Assembly (NCBI RefSeq): GCF_024199925.1
Contig: NZ_JANADR010000001.1
Span: 4,901,501 to 4,965,500 of the forward strand
Direction: 5' to 3'
Length of the DNA: 64,000 nt
Origin: Bradyrhizobium sp. CCGUVB1N3
GTDB lineage: Bacteria > Pseudomonadota > Alphaproteobacteria > Rhizobiales > Xanthobacteraceae
The notes under the pieces are model-generated. The model was not told where the DNA came from, did not search any database, and saw only the letters and a program-made list of their open reading frames with translations. The position numbers were made by a program, and so were the translations under genes. Numbering within the stretch: position 1 is the first letter of the stretch; each line of letters opens with the position of its first letter. Positions 1-9,113 of this stretch are shown in pieces.

Positions 1-1725
1 ACCACTCTCGCACGATTTTCCGAACTCTTCCGCAGCACCAGCATTCGCCAGGTGCGGCTGGTCTGCGGCGTCATCCTGTTTGCCTATGTGGTCAGCCATT
101 TCCTCAACCACGCACTCGGCAATATCTCGGTCGAGGCCATGCAGACGGGCGTCTATTACCACGTCCTGTTCTGGCAGTTCCTGCCGGTCGCGATCCTGTT
201 CTACACCGCGGCATTGCTGCATGCCGGGCTCGGCGTCTTCGCGCTGTATCAGCGCCGGCAGTTCCGCTGGAAGACGGTCGAGCCGCTACAGCTCGTGCTA
301 GGCCTCAGCATCCCCGCGCTGGTAATGGCGCATCTGATCGGCGTGCGGCTCGCCCATACGCTGTATGGACATGAGAAGCTCTATCCGCAGGAGCTCTATC
401 TGTTCTTCGTCGCGTCCTCCGCCCGGCTGTGGCAGATGACGATCCTGCTGGTCGTCGCCTGGATCCATGGCTGCATCGGGCTCTATTTCTGGCTGCGCAT
501 GAAGTCGTTCTTCCAGCGTGCCGCACCCTGGCTGCTCTCCGCAGCCGTGCTGATCCCGACGCTGGCGATGCTCGGCATCTACCAGGGCGGACGCAGCGTC
601 GCTGCAGACAGCGACGATGCGGACTGGCGCGCGGCCAATCTGACCCAGCGCCAGGTCGGCACCGTCGCGCAAGACCACACGCTCAACCGCATCACCGGCG
701 GGCTGACGTTCGGCTATCTCGGCCTGCTCGGCATCGTGCTGCTCGCGCGCGGCGTGCGGGGCCTGCGCGAGCGCCGCGGCGGCATGATCGCGCTGTCCTA
801 CGGCAACGGCAAGACGGTGCGCGTGCCCAAGGGCCTCAGCGTGCTGGAGGCGAGCCTGCGCCACAACGTGCCGCATGCCAGCGTCTGCGGCGGCCGCGCG
901 CGCTGCTCGACCTGCCGCATCCGCGTGATCGGCGATCATGGCATCCTCCCCGAGCCCTCGCAGCGCGAAGCCTTCGTGCTTGCGCGCGTCGGCACCACCG
1001 ATCCCTCCATTCGCCTCGCCTGCCAGCTGCGGCCAACCTGCGATCTCTCCTTCTTCCAATTGTTCACGCCGCACACCGCGGCAAGCACGGAAGGCTCAAC
1101 GCCGGCGCGGATCGGCCAGGAGCGCTATCTCGTCAGCCTGTTCGTGGACATGCGCGGCTCGACCCAGCTTGCCGAGAAGCGGCTGCCGTTCGACACCGTC
1201 TTCATCGTCAACCGTTTCCTGGGCGCAGTCTCGCAGGCGGTGATCGAGAATGGCGGCCAGCCGAACCAGTTCGTCGGCGACGGCATGCTGGCGCTGTTTG
1301 GCCTGGCCGCCAATCCGCAAACCGCCTGCCGCCAGGCGCTGCGCGCAGCCGGCAGCATCGCCAGCCATGTCGACGAGCTCAACGAGCTTCTGAGCCATGA
1401 TCTGCGCCAGCCGATCCGCTTCGGCATCGGCATTCACGGCGGCGAAGTCATCATCGGCGATATCGGCTATCGCGATCACATCGTATTCACCGCGCTCGGT
1501 GACGCCGTCAACGTCGCGGCGCGGTTGCAGGACATGACCAAGGCGCTCGCCTGCGAAGCCATCGCCTCCGACGAGGTCCGCCATACCGCCGGCCTTGCCG
1601 AGGACGCGCTGCCGCAGCAGGAGGTCGCGATCCGCGGCCGCGACGAGCCGATGACAGTGCGCGTCATCGCCGATGCACGGCTGCTCGCCGGCCTGGTCGA
1701 TCGCGAAGAACGCGCCGCGGCCTGA
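1..1725 (+). CDS. Adenylate/guanylate cyclase with membrane domain and 2Fe-2S ferredoxin domain (5' partial)
   Basis: A predicted membrane class III nucleotide cyclase making cAMP or cGMP. The frame is open to base 1 with coding-like residues before the first possible start, a GTG at 52, so the true start probably lies outside the window. Numbering from that GTG, residues 1-235 hold about six hydrophobic helices. Residues 245-335 form a ferredoxin domain with Cys279, Cys285, Cys288 and Cys324, the C-x5-C-x2-C spacing of adrenodoxin-type 2Fe-2S proteins. Residues 360-550 are the cyclase catalytic domain, with metal-binding Asp366 (FVDMRGS) and Asp410 (GDGM). The order suggests that redox state or electron flow controls nucleotide synthesis; that part is inference. 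A sulfite dehydrogenase pair follows on the same strand after 140 bp. Confidence 0.88.
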   Translation, partial: TTLARFSELFRSTSIRQVRLVCGVILFAYVVSHFLNHALGNISVEAMQTGVYYHVLFWQFLPVAILFYTAALLHAGLGVFALYQRRQFRWKTVEPLQLVLGLSIPALVMAHLIGVRLAHTLYGHEKLYPQELYLFFVASSARLWQMTILLVVAWIHGCIGLYFWLRMKSFFQRAAPWLLSAAVLIPTLAMLGIYQGGRSVAADSDDADWRAANLTQRQVGTVAQDHTLNRITGGLTFGYLGLLGIVLLARGVRGLRERRGGMIALSYGNGKTVRVPKGLSVLEASLRHNVPHASVCGGRARCSTCRIRVIGDHGILPEPSQREAFVLARVGTTDPSIRLACQLRPTCDLSFFQLFTPHTAASTEGSTPARIGQERYLVSLFVDMRGSTQLAEKRLPFDTVFIVNRFLGAVSQAVIENGGQPNQFVGDGMLALFGLAANPQTACRQALRAAGSIASHVDELNELLSHDLRQPIRFGIGIHGGEVIIGDIGYRDHIVFTALGDAVNVAARLQDMTKALACEAIASDEVRHTAGLAEDALPQQEVAIRGRDEPMTVRVIADARLLAGLVDREERAAA

Positions 1726-1865
1726 CAACACGCGTTCGTGCTGCGATGCAGCGTCAGGGTTACGCTGCGAAAGCACGAATTGACTTCGCGCCCGCCGATG
1801 CGACAGATGATCGCGAGATCAGCGGTGATGACCGCGACTCGACCGAAATGCTCCGGAGGGAGACA

Positions 1866-3065
1866 ATGATCGACAGACGCGACCTGCTCAAAGGAGCAGG
1901 ACTTGCCGCGGTCGCGGCCACACTGAGCTCGACCAAGGCGTTGGCACTGGACACCGTGACCCTGCCCTTCGCCAATGGCGAGCGGCCGCTGGTGAGATAT
2001 CCGCAGAAGCGGCCGATGATCGGCCTGACCAGCCGGCCACCGCAGCTCGAGACGCCGTTCGCGATCTTCAACGACGGCCCGCTCACGCCGAACAACGCGT
2101 TCTTCGTCCGCTATCACCTCTCCGACCTCCCCTACAATCTCGATCCCGACAAGTTCACGCTCGAGGTCAAGGGCAAGGTCGACAAGCAACTCAAGCTGTC
2201 GCTGACGGACATCCGCAAGATGAAGGCGACCGAGATCGTCGCCGTCAACCAGTGCTCCGGCAACAGCCGCGGCTTCTCCGATCCGCGCGTCGCCGGCGGT
2301 CAGCTCGGCAACGGCGCGATGGGCAACGCGCGCTGGCGCGGCGTGCCGCTCAAGGCCGTGCTCGAGATGGCCGGCGTGCAGGCCGGCGCCAAGCAGGTCA
2401 CCTTCAACGGCATGGATGGCCCGGTCAGCGACAAGACGCCGGACTTCGTCAAGGCGCTCGACCTTGATCACGCAACCGACGGCGAGGTCATGCTGGCCTA
2501 TGGCATGAACGGCGAGGACCTGCCGTTCCTCAACGGCTTCCCGCTGCGCCTCATCGTGCCCGGCTATTACGGCACCTACTGGGTCAAGCACCTCAACGAG
2601 ATCACCGTCATCGACAACGTCTACGACGGCTTCTGGATGAAGTCGGCCTATCGCATCCCCGACACGCCCTGCAATTGCGTCGAGCCGGGAACCGCGCCGA
2701 AGGCAACGATCCCGATCAACCGTTTCACCATCCGCTCCTTCATCACAAGCGTCGCCGATGGCGCCAGGCTGAAGGCCGGCCGCACCACGCTACGCGGCAT
2801 CGCCTTCGACGGCGGCACAGGCATCAAGGAGGTCTCGGTCTCGATCGACGGCGGGAAGAACTGGACGCCGGCCAAGCTCGGCAAGGATCTCGGCAAATAC
2901 TCCTTCCGCGAATGGAAGCTGCCGGTGAAGCTCACGGCCGGCCCGGTCGAGCTGAAGGTGCGCGCGACCAGCATTGGCGGCGAAACCCAGCCGGACACAC
3001 CGCGCTGGAACCCTGCCGGCTACTTGCGCAACGTCGTCGAAACCGTCCGCGTCACGGTCGCCTGA
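1866..3065 (+). CDS. sorA: Sulfite dehydrogenase molybdopterin subunit (SorA/sulfite oxidase family)
   Basis: A periplasmic molybdenum enzyme predicted to oxidise sulfite to sulfate and pass electrons to cytochrome c. The 399-residue protein starts at ATG 1866 behind a GGAGGG ribosome site. It opens with a Tat-type signal (RRDLLKGAG, then an Ala-rich stretch). The oxidoreductase molybdopterin-binding domain holds Cys130 in NQCSGNSRG, the expected molybdenum ligand, and a C-terminal Mo-co dimerisation domain follows at about residues 270-395. A c-type cytochrome gene begins 12 bases after the stop, the gene order of SorAB enzymes. The frame stays open further upstream, but that part looks non-coding and lacks a ribosome site. 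Other members of the sulfite-oxidase family, such as YedY-like proteins, are a weaker alternative. Confidence 0.88.
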   Translation: MIDRRDLLKGAGLAAVAATLSSTKALALDTVTLPFANGERPLVRYPQKRPMIGLTSRPPQLETPFAIFNDGPLTPNNAFFVRYHLSDLPYNLDPDKFTLEVKGKVDKQLKLSLTDIRKMKATEIVAVNQCSGNSRGFSDPRVAGGQLGNGAMGNARWRGVPLKAVLEMAGVQAGAKQVTFNGMDGPVSDKTPDFVKALDLDHATDGEVMLAYGMNGEDLPFLNGFPLRLIVPGYYGTYWVKHLNEITVIDNVYDGFWMKSAYRIPDTPCNCVEPGTAPKATIPINRFTIRSFITSVADGARLKAGRTTLRGIAFDGGTGIKEVSVSIDGGKNWTPAKLGKDLGKYSFREWKLPVKLTAGPVELKVRATSIGGETQPDTPRWNPAGYLRNVVETVRVTVA

Positions 3066-3077
3066 AGGAGAATGACG

Positions 3078-3380
3078 ATGAAGCGCACCGTTCTCCTCAC
3101 GCTCACTCTCGCGGCCGGCATTGGCGCCGTCACCGCCGCCCCCATCGGCTACCAGAATCCGGACGAGGTCGCCGCCTTCAAGCCCGGCCCCAATCTCGAC
3201 GTGGTCAAGAACAACTGCACGGCCTGCCACTCGGCCGACTACGTCAACACCCAGCCACCGATGAAGGACAGGAAAGCCTTCTGGCAGGCCGAGGTGACCA
3301 AGATGATCAAGGTCTACGGCGCGCCGATCGACGATGCCGATGTCGGCAAGATCGTCGACTATCTCGCCGCGACCTATTGA
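3078..3380 (+). CDS. sorB: c-type cytochrome, SorB-like electron acceptor
   Basis: A 100-residue periplasmic monohaem cytochrome c, probably the electron-accepting partner of the upstream sulfite dehydrogenase. It has a Sec signal peptide ending near residue 21, a haem-attachment motif with Cys47, Cys50 and His51 (CTACH), and Met62 as the likely second axial ligand. Two ATGs lie six bases apart. The second, at 3078, has the better distance from the AAGGAG site at 3064-3069 and is preferred. The gene directly follows the molybdenum subunit, so the two are probably one transcript. Identification as SorB rests mainly on position, since small cytochromes carry little family information. Confidence 0.8.
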   Translation: MKRTVLLTLTLAAGIGAVTAAPIGYQNPDEVAAFKPGPNLDVVKNNCTACHSADYVNTQPPMKDRKAFWQAEVTKMIKVYGAPIDDADVGKIVDYLAATY

Positions 3381-3590
3381 GGGGCCGCCCGCCGCCGGCC
3401 CGCCAAATGACCGCGAAACGGGCAAAAGCGGCAAAAACGCCGCGAAGTTGAGCGAATTTCCGCAGGAAAGCGGCATGGTTTGAGCTACCAAGCCCGTAAC
3501 ATTCCGGTGTATCCTGCTTCGACCGAGCCGGCCGGTTTGCGGGGACTGGCGGCTCGTGCTTGTGGAGGAAAGTCCCGCGGAGAAGACGTG

Positions 3591-3791
3591 ATGCCCAAAG
3601 GTACGGTCAAGTGGTTCAACCCGACGAAGGGTTATGGATTCATCCAGCCTGCGTCGGGAGGCAAGGATGTGTTCGTGCATATCTCGGCAGTGCAGAAAGC
3701 CGGTCTGTCCACCCTGAACGAGGGTCAGACGGTGGAATATGAAGAGATCGCAAACCGGGGCAAGACGTCCGCAGAAAACCTCAAGGTATAA
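3591..3791 (+). CDS. cspA: Cold-shock domain protein (CspA family)
   Basis: A 66-residue single cold-shock domain protein that should bind single-stranded RNA and DNA as an RNA chaperone. RNP1 (KGYGFI, residues 13-18) and RNP2 (VFVHIS, residues 27-32) are intact, and the length is normal for the family. The start is ATG 3591, where MPKGTVKWF matches family N-termini. Longer in-frame starts back to 3480 are possible, but the residues they would add look non-coding. The roughly 200 bases between the cytochrome stop and this start may include a long 5' leader of the kind that regulates many csp mRNAs; I cannot resolve its structure by eye. Confidence 0.93.
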   Translation: MPKGTVKWFNPTKGYGFIQPASGGKDVFVHISAVQKAGLSTLNEGQTVEYEEIANRGKTSAENLKV

Positions 3792-3964
3792 GCCCTTCGG
3801 CATTTCGCCGCCTCCCGGATCGGATCCGGGAGCACGGGCCAAAAAAATTTAGAAGACGATCAAGTGCATTCGACGACAGGCGTTGCGATTGCGCGAGGGG
3901 TGAGCTTTTTTGCGCGTAAAACCCCTGATCGACACATCCTCCCCGACAATCGCGACGGCACGTT

Positions 3965-4426
3965 TCAGCCGACCGGCAAAGGTGCGTCGCGCTTGATCTC
4001 CTCCATCACCGCATAGGTGCGCGTCTCGCGCACGCCCGGCATCGACAGCAAGGTCTCGCCGAGAAAGCGGCGATACGCGGCCATGTCGGAAAGGCGCGCC
4101 TTCACGAGATAGTCGAAGCCGCCGGCAACCATGTGACACTCGAGCACTTCGGGCGCGAGCTTCACCGCGCGCGCGAACCGCTCGAAATTGTCCGGCGTGG
4201 TCTTGTCGAGGAGCACCTCGACGAACACCAGAAGGCCGAGCCCGAGGCGGTGCGGATTGAGCCGTGCGCCATAGCCTTCAACAAACCCCTCGCGCTGGAG
4301 CCGCTTCAGCCGCTCGCCGATCGAGGTCGGCGACAGGCCAATGCGCTCGGCCAGCTCGACATTGGCGATTCGCCCATCCTGCTGAAGAATCCCAAGGATT
4401 CTCCGGTCGATTTTATCAAGATCCAT
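3965..4426 (-). CDS. putR: Lrp/AsnC-family regulator, probable PutR activator of putA
   Basis: A 153-residue Lrp/AsnC transcription regulator. An N-terminal winged helix-turn-helix (about residues 3-60, DLDKIDRRILGILQQDG then LAERIGLSPTSIGERLKRLQ) is followed by the RAM ligand-binding domain. It is transcribed divergently from putA across about 110 AT-rich bases. In Rhizobiales and related alphaproteobacteria this arrangement marks PutR, which senses proline and activates putA. The start chosen is ATG 4426; an in-frame ATG at 4444 adds six residues. Regulation of putA is inferred from position and family, and no operator was proven here. Confidence 0.88.
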   Translation of the reverse strand: MDLDKIDRRILGILQQDGRIANVELAERIGLSPTSIGERLKRLQREGFVEGYGARLNPHRLGLGLLVFVEVLLDKTTPDNFERFARAVKLAPEVLECHMVAGGFDYLVKARLSDMAAYRRFLGETLLSMPGVRETRTYAVMEEIKRDAPLPVG

Positions 4427-4538
4427 ACTATCCACGGAATTCACGTAGCTATGCTTTATTATCTAAGGCAAAATCGTTATCTTGTCTATCGAACTACGGC
4501 GATGTGCGGATTAGGTTTGAGCCGCCACAGGACACGCC
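4427..4538. promoter_or_regulatory. putR-putA divergent control region
   Basis: This intergenic stretch is distinctly AT-rich compared with its flanks (around 4445-4500) and separates two divergent start codons. It should hold both promoters and the Lrp-type operator. I see no perfect palindrome, so the exact binding site is not assigned. Confidence 0.5.
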
Positions 4539-7538
4539 ATGTCGAACATTTCCTCCCCCTTAAGCGCGGCTTACGCGCCCGATGACGCCGAGATTGCAGC
4601 CCCACTGTTGCGGACGGCGCACCTCGCCCCTCCCCAGGAGGCGCGGATCGACCGCACCGCCACGCGGCTGATCGAGGCGATCCGCAAGCGTGATGACCGG
4701 CTCGGCGGCGTCGAGGACATGCTGCGCGAGTTCGCGCTCTCGACCAAGGAGGGCCTCGCGCTGATGGTGCTGGCCGAAGCCCTGCTCCGCGTGCCCGATG
4801 CCCGCACCGCCGACCAGTTCATCGAGGACAAGCTCGGCGAGGGCGATTTCGTCCACCACGAGACCAAGTCGACCGCCTTCCTGGTCAACGCCTCGGCCTG
4901 GGCGCTCGGCCTGTCGGCACGCGTGATCCAGCCCGGCGAGACGCCGGACGGCACCATCGGCCGGCTGGTGAAGCGGCTGGGCGCGGCCGCCGTGCGCGCG
5001 GCGACGCGGCAGGCGATGCGGCTGATGGGCAACCATTTCGTACTGGGCGAGACCATCGAGCAGGCCCTGGAGCGCGCTCGTCCACGTTCCGGCCAGCAGC
5101 CGCGCTACTCCTTCGACATGCTCGGCGAAGGCGCGCGCACCGCCGCTGACGCCAAGCGCTATTTCGATGCCTATGCCAGCGCGATCGACACCATCGGCAA
5201 GGCGGCGGGCGAACGTCCCCTGCCCGACCGGCCGGGCATTTCCGTCAAACTCTCGGCGCTGCATCCGCGCTTCGAGGCGATCAGCCGCGAGCGTGTGATG
5301 AAGGAGCTGGTGCCGCAGCTGCTGGAGCTCGCTCAGCGCGCCAAGGCGTTCGACCTGAATTTCACCGTCGATGCCGAGGAAGCCGACCGGCTGGAGCTGT
5401 CGCTCGACGTGATCGCGGCGACGCTCGCCGATCCCTCGCTCGCTGGCTGGGACGGCTTTGGCCTGGCGATCCAGGCCTATCAGAAGCGCGCGGTCGCCGT
5501 AATCGACTATGTCGACGGCCTCGCCCGCGCGCATCGTCGCAAGCTGATGGTGCGGCTGGTCAAGGGCGCCTATTGGGACACCGAGATCAAGCGCGCGCAG
5601 GAGCGCGGGCTGGACGGCTATCCGGTATTCACCCGCAAGGCGATGACGGACCTCAACTACGTCGCCTGCGCGCAGAAGCTGCTGAGCTTAAGGCCGCGCA
5701 TCTTCCCGCAATTTGCGACCCACAACGCGCTGACGGTCGCAACCGTGCTGGAGCTTGCCGGCGATAGCGGCGGATACGAGTTCCAGCGCCTGCACGGCAT
5801 GGGCGAGGCGCTCTACGAGCAACTCGCGCAGGATCACCCAAAACTCGCCTGCCGCACCTATGCGCCGGTCGGCAGCCACCGCGACCTGCTCGCCTATCTG
5901 GTGCGGCGCCTGCTGGAGAACGGCGCCAACTCGTCCTTCGTGGCGCTAGCCGCCGACTATCGCGTGGCGATGACCGCCCTGCTGCAACGCCCCGCTGACA
6001 TCATCGCAAAACCGCAAGCTGCGCATCACCCGAAGATCCCGCTGCCGCGCGAGCTGTTCGCGCCGGAGCGGCGCAACTCCCGCGGCGTCGAGTTCGGCGA
6101 GCGCGCCGCGCTCGATCGTCTGCTGGCCGACATCGCAGCCGAGCCAACCGATCTCAAGCCTGTCACTGAGGCCACGCCCGAGCAGTCGAACGCGGCGGTC
6201 GCTACGGCGCGCACGGGCTTTGCGGCCTGGAGCCGGACGTCCGCTGGCACCCGCGCGGCGGCGCTGGAGCAGGCCGCGCATCTCCTGGAGCAGCGGGCTC
6301 CGCACTTCATCGCGCTGCTCCAGCGCGAGGGCGGCAAGACGCTCGACGACGCGCTCTCGGAGTTACGCGAAGCCGCCGATTTCTGCCGCTACTACGCCGC
6401 GCAGGGCCGAAAGCTGTTCGGCACAGGCGAAGCGATGCCGGGCCCGACCGGCGAGAGCAATGTGCTGACCTTGCGCGGCCGCGGCGTGTTCGTCGCGATC
6501 TCGCCATGGAATTTTCCGCTCGCGATCTTCCTCGGCCAGGTGACGGCGGCGCTGATGGCCGGCAACAGCGTGGTGGCAAAGCCCGCCGAGCAGACGCCGC
6601 GGATTGCACGTGAGGCCGTGCGGCTGCTGCACGAGGCCGGCGTTCCCGCAAATGCGCTGCAGCTCGTCACCGGCGATGGCCGGATCGGCGCCGCACTGAC
6701 CGCGCATCCCGATATCGCCGGTGTCGTGTTCACCGGGTCGACCGAGGTCGCCCGCGCGATCAACCGGGCGCTCGCCGCCAAGGATGGCCCAATCGTGCCG
6801 TTGATCGCGGAGACCGGCGGCATCAATGCCATGATCGCGGACGCCACCGCGCTGCCCGAACAGGTCGCCGACGACGTCGTCACCTCGGCGTTTCGTTCTG
6901 CCGGCCAGCGCTGCTCGGCATTGCGGCTCCTGTTCGTGCAGGAGGACGTCGCCGACCGCATGATCGAGATGATCGCTGGCGCCGCGCGCGAGTTGAAGAT
7001 CGGTGACCCCAGTGACGTTGCGACCCATATCGGCCCGGTGATCGACCGCGAGGCCAAGCAGCGGCTCGATGCGCACATTGCCCGAATGAAGACGGAGGCA
7101 CGGCTGCATTTTGCAGGCAGTGCACCAGAAGGCTGTTTCGTGGCGCCGCATATTTTTGAGCTCGCTCATAGCGGGCAGCTCACCGAGGAGGTGTTCGGCC
7201 CCGTCCTGCATGTCGTGCGCTACCGTGCCGAAAATCTCGAGCGCGTGCTGGCCGCGATCGAGCGCACCGGCTATGGGCTCACGCTCGGTGTCCACTCGCG
7301 CATCGACGACACCGTCGATGCCATCGTCGAACGGCTGTCGGTCGGCAATGTCTACGTCAACCGCAACATGATCGGCGCCGTGGTGGGCGTGCAGCCGTTC
7401 GGCGGCAACGGCCTGTCCGGAACCGGCCCCAAGGCCGGCGGCCCGCATTATCTGGCGCGCTTCGCCACCGAGCAGACAGTCACGGTCAACACCGCTGCAG
7501 CCGGCGGCAACGCCGCCCTGCTTGCGGGCGAGGAGTAG
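4539..7538 (+). CDS. putA: Bifunctional proline dehydrogenase / L-glutamate gamma-semialdehyde dehydrogenase PutA
   Basis: Oxidises proline to glutamate in two steps: an FAD-dependent proline dehydrogenase (about residues 100-470) makes P5C, and an NAD-dependent aldehyde dehydrogenase (about 510-980) finishes the reaction, with channelling between them. Catalytic Cys792 lies in SAGQRCSALR and the general-base Glu in LIAETGGINA. The 999-residue protein lacks an N-terminal ribbon-helix-helix domain, so this is the minimal type that does not repress itself. Length and Cys position match the structurally characterised Bradyrhizobium japonicum PutA. The start is ATG 4539, 112 bases from the divergent Lrp-type regulator, which probably controls it in response to proline. 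Confidence 0.97.
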   Translation: MSNISSPLSAAYAPDDAEIAAPLLRTAHLAPPQEARIDRTATRLIEAIRKRDDRLGGVEDMLREFALSTKEGLALMVLAEALLRVPDARTADQFIEDKLGEGDFVHHETKSTAFLVNASAWALGLSARVIQPGETPDGTIGRLVKRLGAAAVRAATRQAMRLMGNHFVLGETIEQALERARPRSGQQPRYSFDMLGEGARTAADAKRYFDAYASAIDTIGKAAGERPLPDRPGISVKLSALHPRFEAISRERVMKELVPQLLELAQRAKAFDLNFTVDAEEADRLELSLDVIAATLADPSLAGWDGFGLAIQAYQKRAVAVIDYVDGLARAHRRKLMVRLVKGAYWDTEIKRAQERGLDGYPVFTRKAMTDLNYVACAQKLLSLRPRIFPQFATHNALTVATVLELAGDSGGYEFQRLHGMGEALYEQLAQDHPKLACRTYAPVGSHRDLLAYLVRRLLENGANSSFVALAADYRVAMTALLQRPADIIAKPQAAHHPKIPLPRELFAPERRNSRGVEFGERAALDRLLADIAAEPTDLKPVTEATPEQSNAAVATARTGFAAWSRTSAGTRAAALEQAAHLLEQRAPHFIALLQREGGKTLDDALSELREAADFCRYYAAQGRKLFGTGEAMPGPTGESNVLTLRGRGVFVAISPWNFPLAIFLGQVTAALMAGNSVVAKPAEQTPRIAREAVRLLHEAGVPANALQLVTGDGRIGAALTAHPDIAGVVFTGSTEVARAINRALAAKDGPIVPLIAETGGINAMIADATALPEQVADDVVTSAFRSAGQRCSALRLLFVQEDVADRMIEMIAGAARELKIGDPSDVATHIGPVIDREAKQRLDAHIARMKTEARLHFAGSAPEGCFVAPHIFELAHSGQLTEEVFGPVLHVVRYRAENLERVLAAIERTGYGLTLGVHSRIDDTVDAIVERLSVGNVYVNRNMIGAVVGVQPFGGNGLSGTGPKAGGPHYLARFATEQTVTVNTAAAGGNAALLAGEE

Positions 7539-7559
7539 CGCCGAGATCGCGTCAATTAC

Positions 7560-7685
7560 CGTCACCCTGAGGCCGCCGCGAAGCGGCCCTCGAAGGGCGA
7601 CGGCCCGGCTGCATCTCGGCCGTTCATCCTTCGAGGCTCAACATGGGGCGCGGCGCGCCCCATGTTCGCACCTCAGGATGACGGA
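7560..7685. repeat. Palindromic intergenic repeat downstream of putA
   Basis: The stretch holds nested complementary segments, including GGGGCGCGGCGCGCCCC around 7643-7660 and the outer pair CATCCTTCGAGG / CCTCAGGATG. It resembles the mobile short palindromes common between Rhizobiales genes. It lies in the 280-bp gap between putA and the CoA-transferase, where I see no gene. Confidence 0.55.
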
Positions 7686-7818
7686 ACTGATAGGCGCAAA
7701 GCACGGCTGCGCAATGACCTGCTATGCCGTTGCATCCCGCAAAAACATCGGTCAAATGATCGGATGATCGAGACGCGCTAATTCCAGCGCGCGGGAAACA
7801 AGCCGGAGCGGCGGCACG

Positions 7819-9024
7819 ATGCAGAAGGGCATTTTCGACGGCCTGAAGGTTTTGGATTGCGCAAGCTTCATCGCCGCGCCCGCTGCCGCGACCGTACTGT
7901 CGGATTTCGGCGCCGACGTCATCAAGATCGAGCCGCCCGGCATGGGCGATCCCTACCGCAATCTGCCGAACCTGCCGGGCTATCCCGCGAGCGAGCACAA
8001 TTTCGCCTGGCTGCTGGAGGCGCGCAACAAGAAGAGCCTTGCGCTCGACCTCACCAAGCCGGACGCGCAAGCCGTGCTGTACAAGCTGGTCGCCGAGAGC
8101 GACGTCTTCATCACCAACATGCCGCCGCAGGTGCGCGCCAAGCTCGGCATCACCTATGACCATCTCGCCCATCTCAACGAGCGGCTGATCTACGCCTCCT
8201 TCACCGGTTACGGCGAGAAGGGTGAGGAGGCCAACAAGCCCGGATTCGACAGCAACGCCTATTGGGCGCGCTCCGGCCTGATGGACCTCGTGCGCGCCGA
8301 CATCAACACGACGCCGGCGCGTTCGATGGCGGGCATGGGCGATCATCCCTGCGCCATGGCGCTCTATAGCGCGATCGTCACCGCGCTCTATCAGCGCGAG
8401 AAGACCGGCAAGGGCGCGCATGTCGCCTCAAATCTGATGGCGAACGGCGTGTGGGCCGCGAGCGTGCTGGCGCAGGCAAAACTCTGCGGCGCCAAGTTCG
8501 GCGAGCGGCGGCCGCGCGAGCGCGCGCTGAATGCGGTGACCAACCACTACCAGTGCAAGGACGGCCGCTGGATCATCCTCTCGCTGCTGAGCGAGGATCG
8601 GCAGTGGCCGACGCTCGCGCGCTGCATGGGGCGGGAGGATCTGATCACCGACGCGCGCTTTGCCACCAAGCCGGCCCGCCATGCGCGCTCGGTCGAGCTG
8701 ATCAGGATCTTCGACGAGGTGTTCGCCACCAAGGATCTCGCCGAATGGCGAAAGATCCTCGACGGCAACGGGCTGGTGTTCGGTGTCGTCGGGATTCTCG
8801 ACGACATCCCGAACGACCAGCAGATGCTCGACAACGAGGTGCTGGTGCCGTTCGAGAACGACACCATGCTGACCATCAACAGCCCGATCTGGGTCGACGG
8901 TACAACGAAGGTCCAGCCACGCAAGCCGCCTGAAGTCGGCGAGCACAGTGACGATATCTTGCGCGAGGCGGGATACGACGAGGCGACGATCAAGACGCTG
9001 CGCGCGTCGGGTGCGGTGGCGTAG
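7819..9024 (+). CDS. CaiB/BaiF-family (class III) CoA-transferase
   Basis: A 401-residue class III CoA-transferase that would move CoA between carboxylic acids. The N-terminus (GLKVLDCASFIAAPAAATVL, then FGADVIKIEPP) is the family's CoA-binding fold. Asp175 in GMGDHPCAMAL aligns with the catalytic Asp of formyl-CoA transferase, followed by the conserved REKTGKG. Length is normal. The start ATG 7819 is 280 bp after putA, with repeats between, so it is probably a separate unit. The acyl substrate cannot be told from sequence. Family members act on formate/oxalate, carnitine, succinate/mesaconate or bile-acid CoA esters. Confidence 0.9.
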   Translation: MQKGIFDGLKVLDCASFIAAPAAATVLSDFGADVIKIEPPGMGDPYRNLPNLPGYPASEHNFAWLLEARNKKSLALDLTKPDAQAVLYKLVAESDVFITNMPPQVRAKLGITYDHLAHLNERLIYASFTGYGEKGEEANKPGFDSNAYWARSGLMDLVRADINTTPARSMAGMGDHPCAMALYSAIVTALYQREKTGKGAHVASNLMANGVWAASVLAQAKLCGAKFGERRPRERALNAVTNHYQCKDGRWIILSLLSEDRQWPTLARCMGREDLITDARFATKPARHARSVELIRIFDEVFATKDLAEWRKILDGNGLVFGVVGILDDIPNDQQMLDNEVLVPFENDTMLTINSPIWVDGTTKVQPRKPPEVGEHSDDILREAGYDEATIKTLRASGAVA

Positions 9025-9054
9025 GGGCGCTGCCCTCGCACAACATTTACGGAT

Positions 9055-9080
9055 GTCGTCCCGGCGAAGGCCGGGACCCA
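9055..9080. repeat. Short hairpin repeat (GTCCCGGC-GAAG-GCCGGGAC type)
   Basis: An 8-bp perfect stem with a GAAG loop at 9058-9077. Close relatives sit at 12281-12306, 33201-33220 and, inverted, 33298-33320. All four are intergenic, so this is a dispersed repeat family rather than a gene-specific signal. Confidence 0.7.
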
Positions 9081-9113
9081 TACCGCGGACTTCAGCCGAT
9101 GGAAGTTCGCGCG

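Noticed and set aside
3560..3580. GGAGGAAAGTCCCG upstream of the cold-shock gene, reminiscent of the conserved start of RNase P RNA
   Set aside because: No other RNase P RNA elements (P4, the downstream conserved loops) are present, and the cold-shock gene begins at once.
3812..3832. Perfect 9-bp hairpin CTCCCGGAT-CGG-ATCCGGGAG followed by an A run, as terminator of the cold-shock gene
   Set aside because: On the plus strand the stem is followed by A, not T, and on the minus strand the T run comes before the stem. It looks like a dispersed palindrome.
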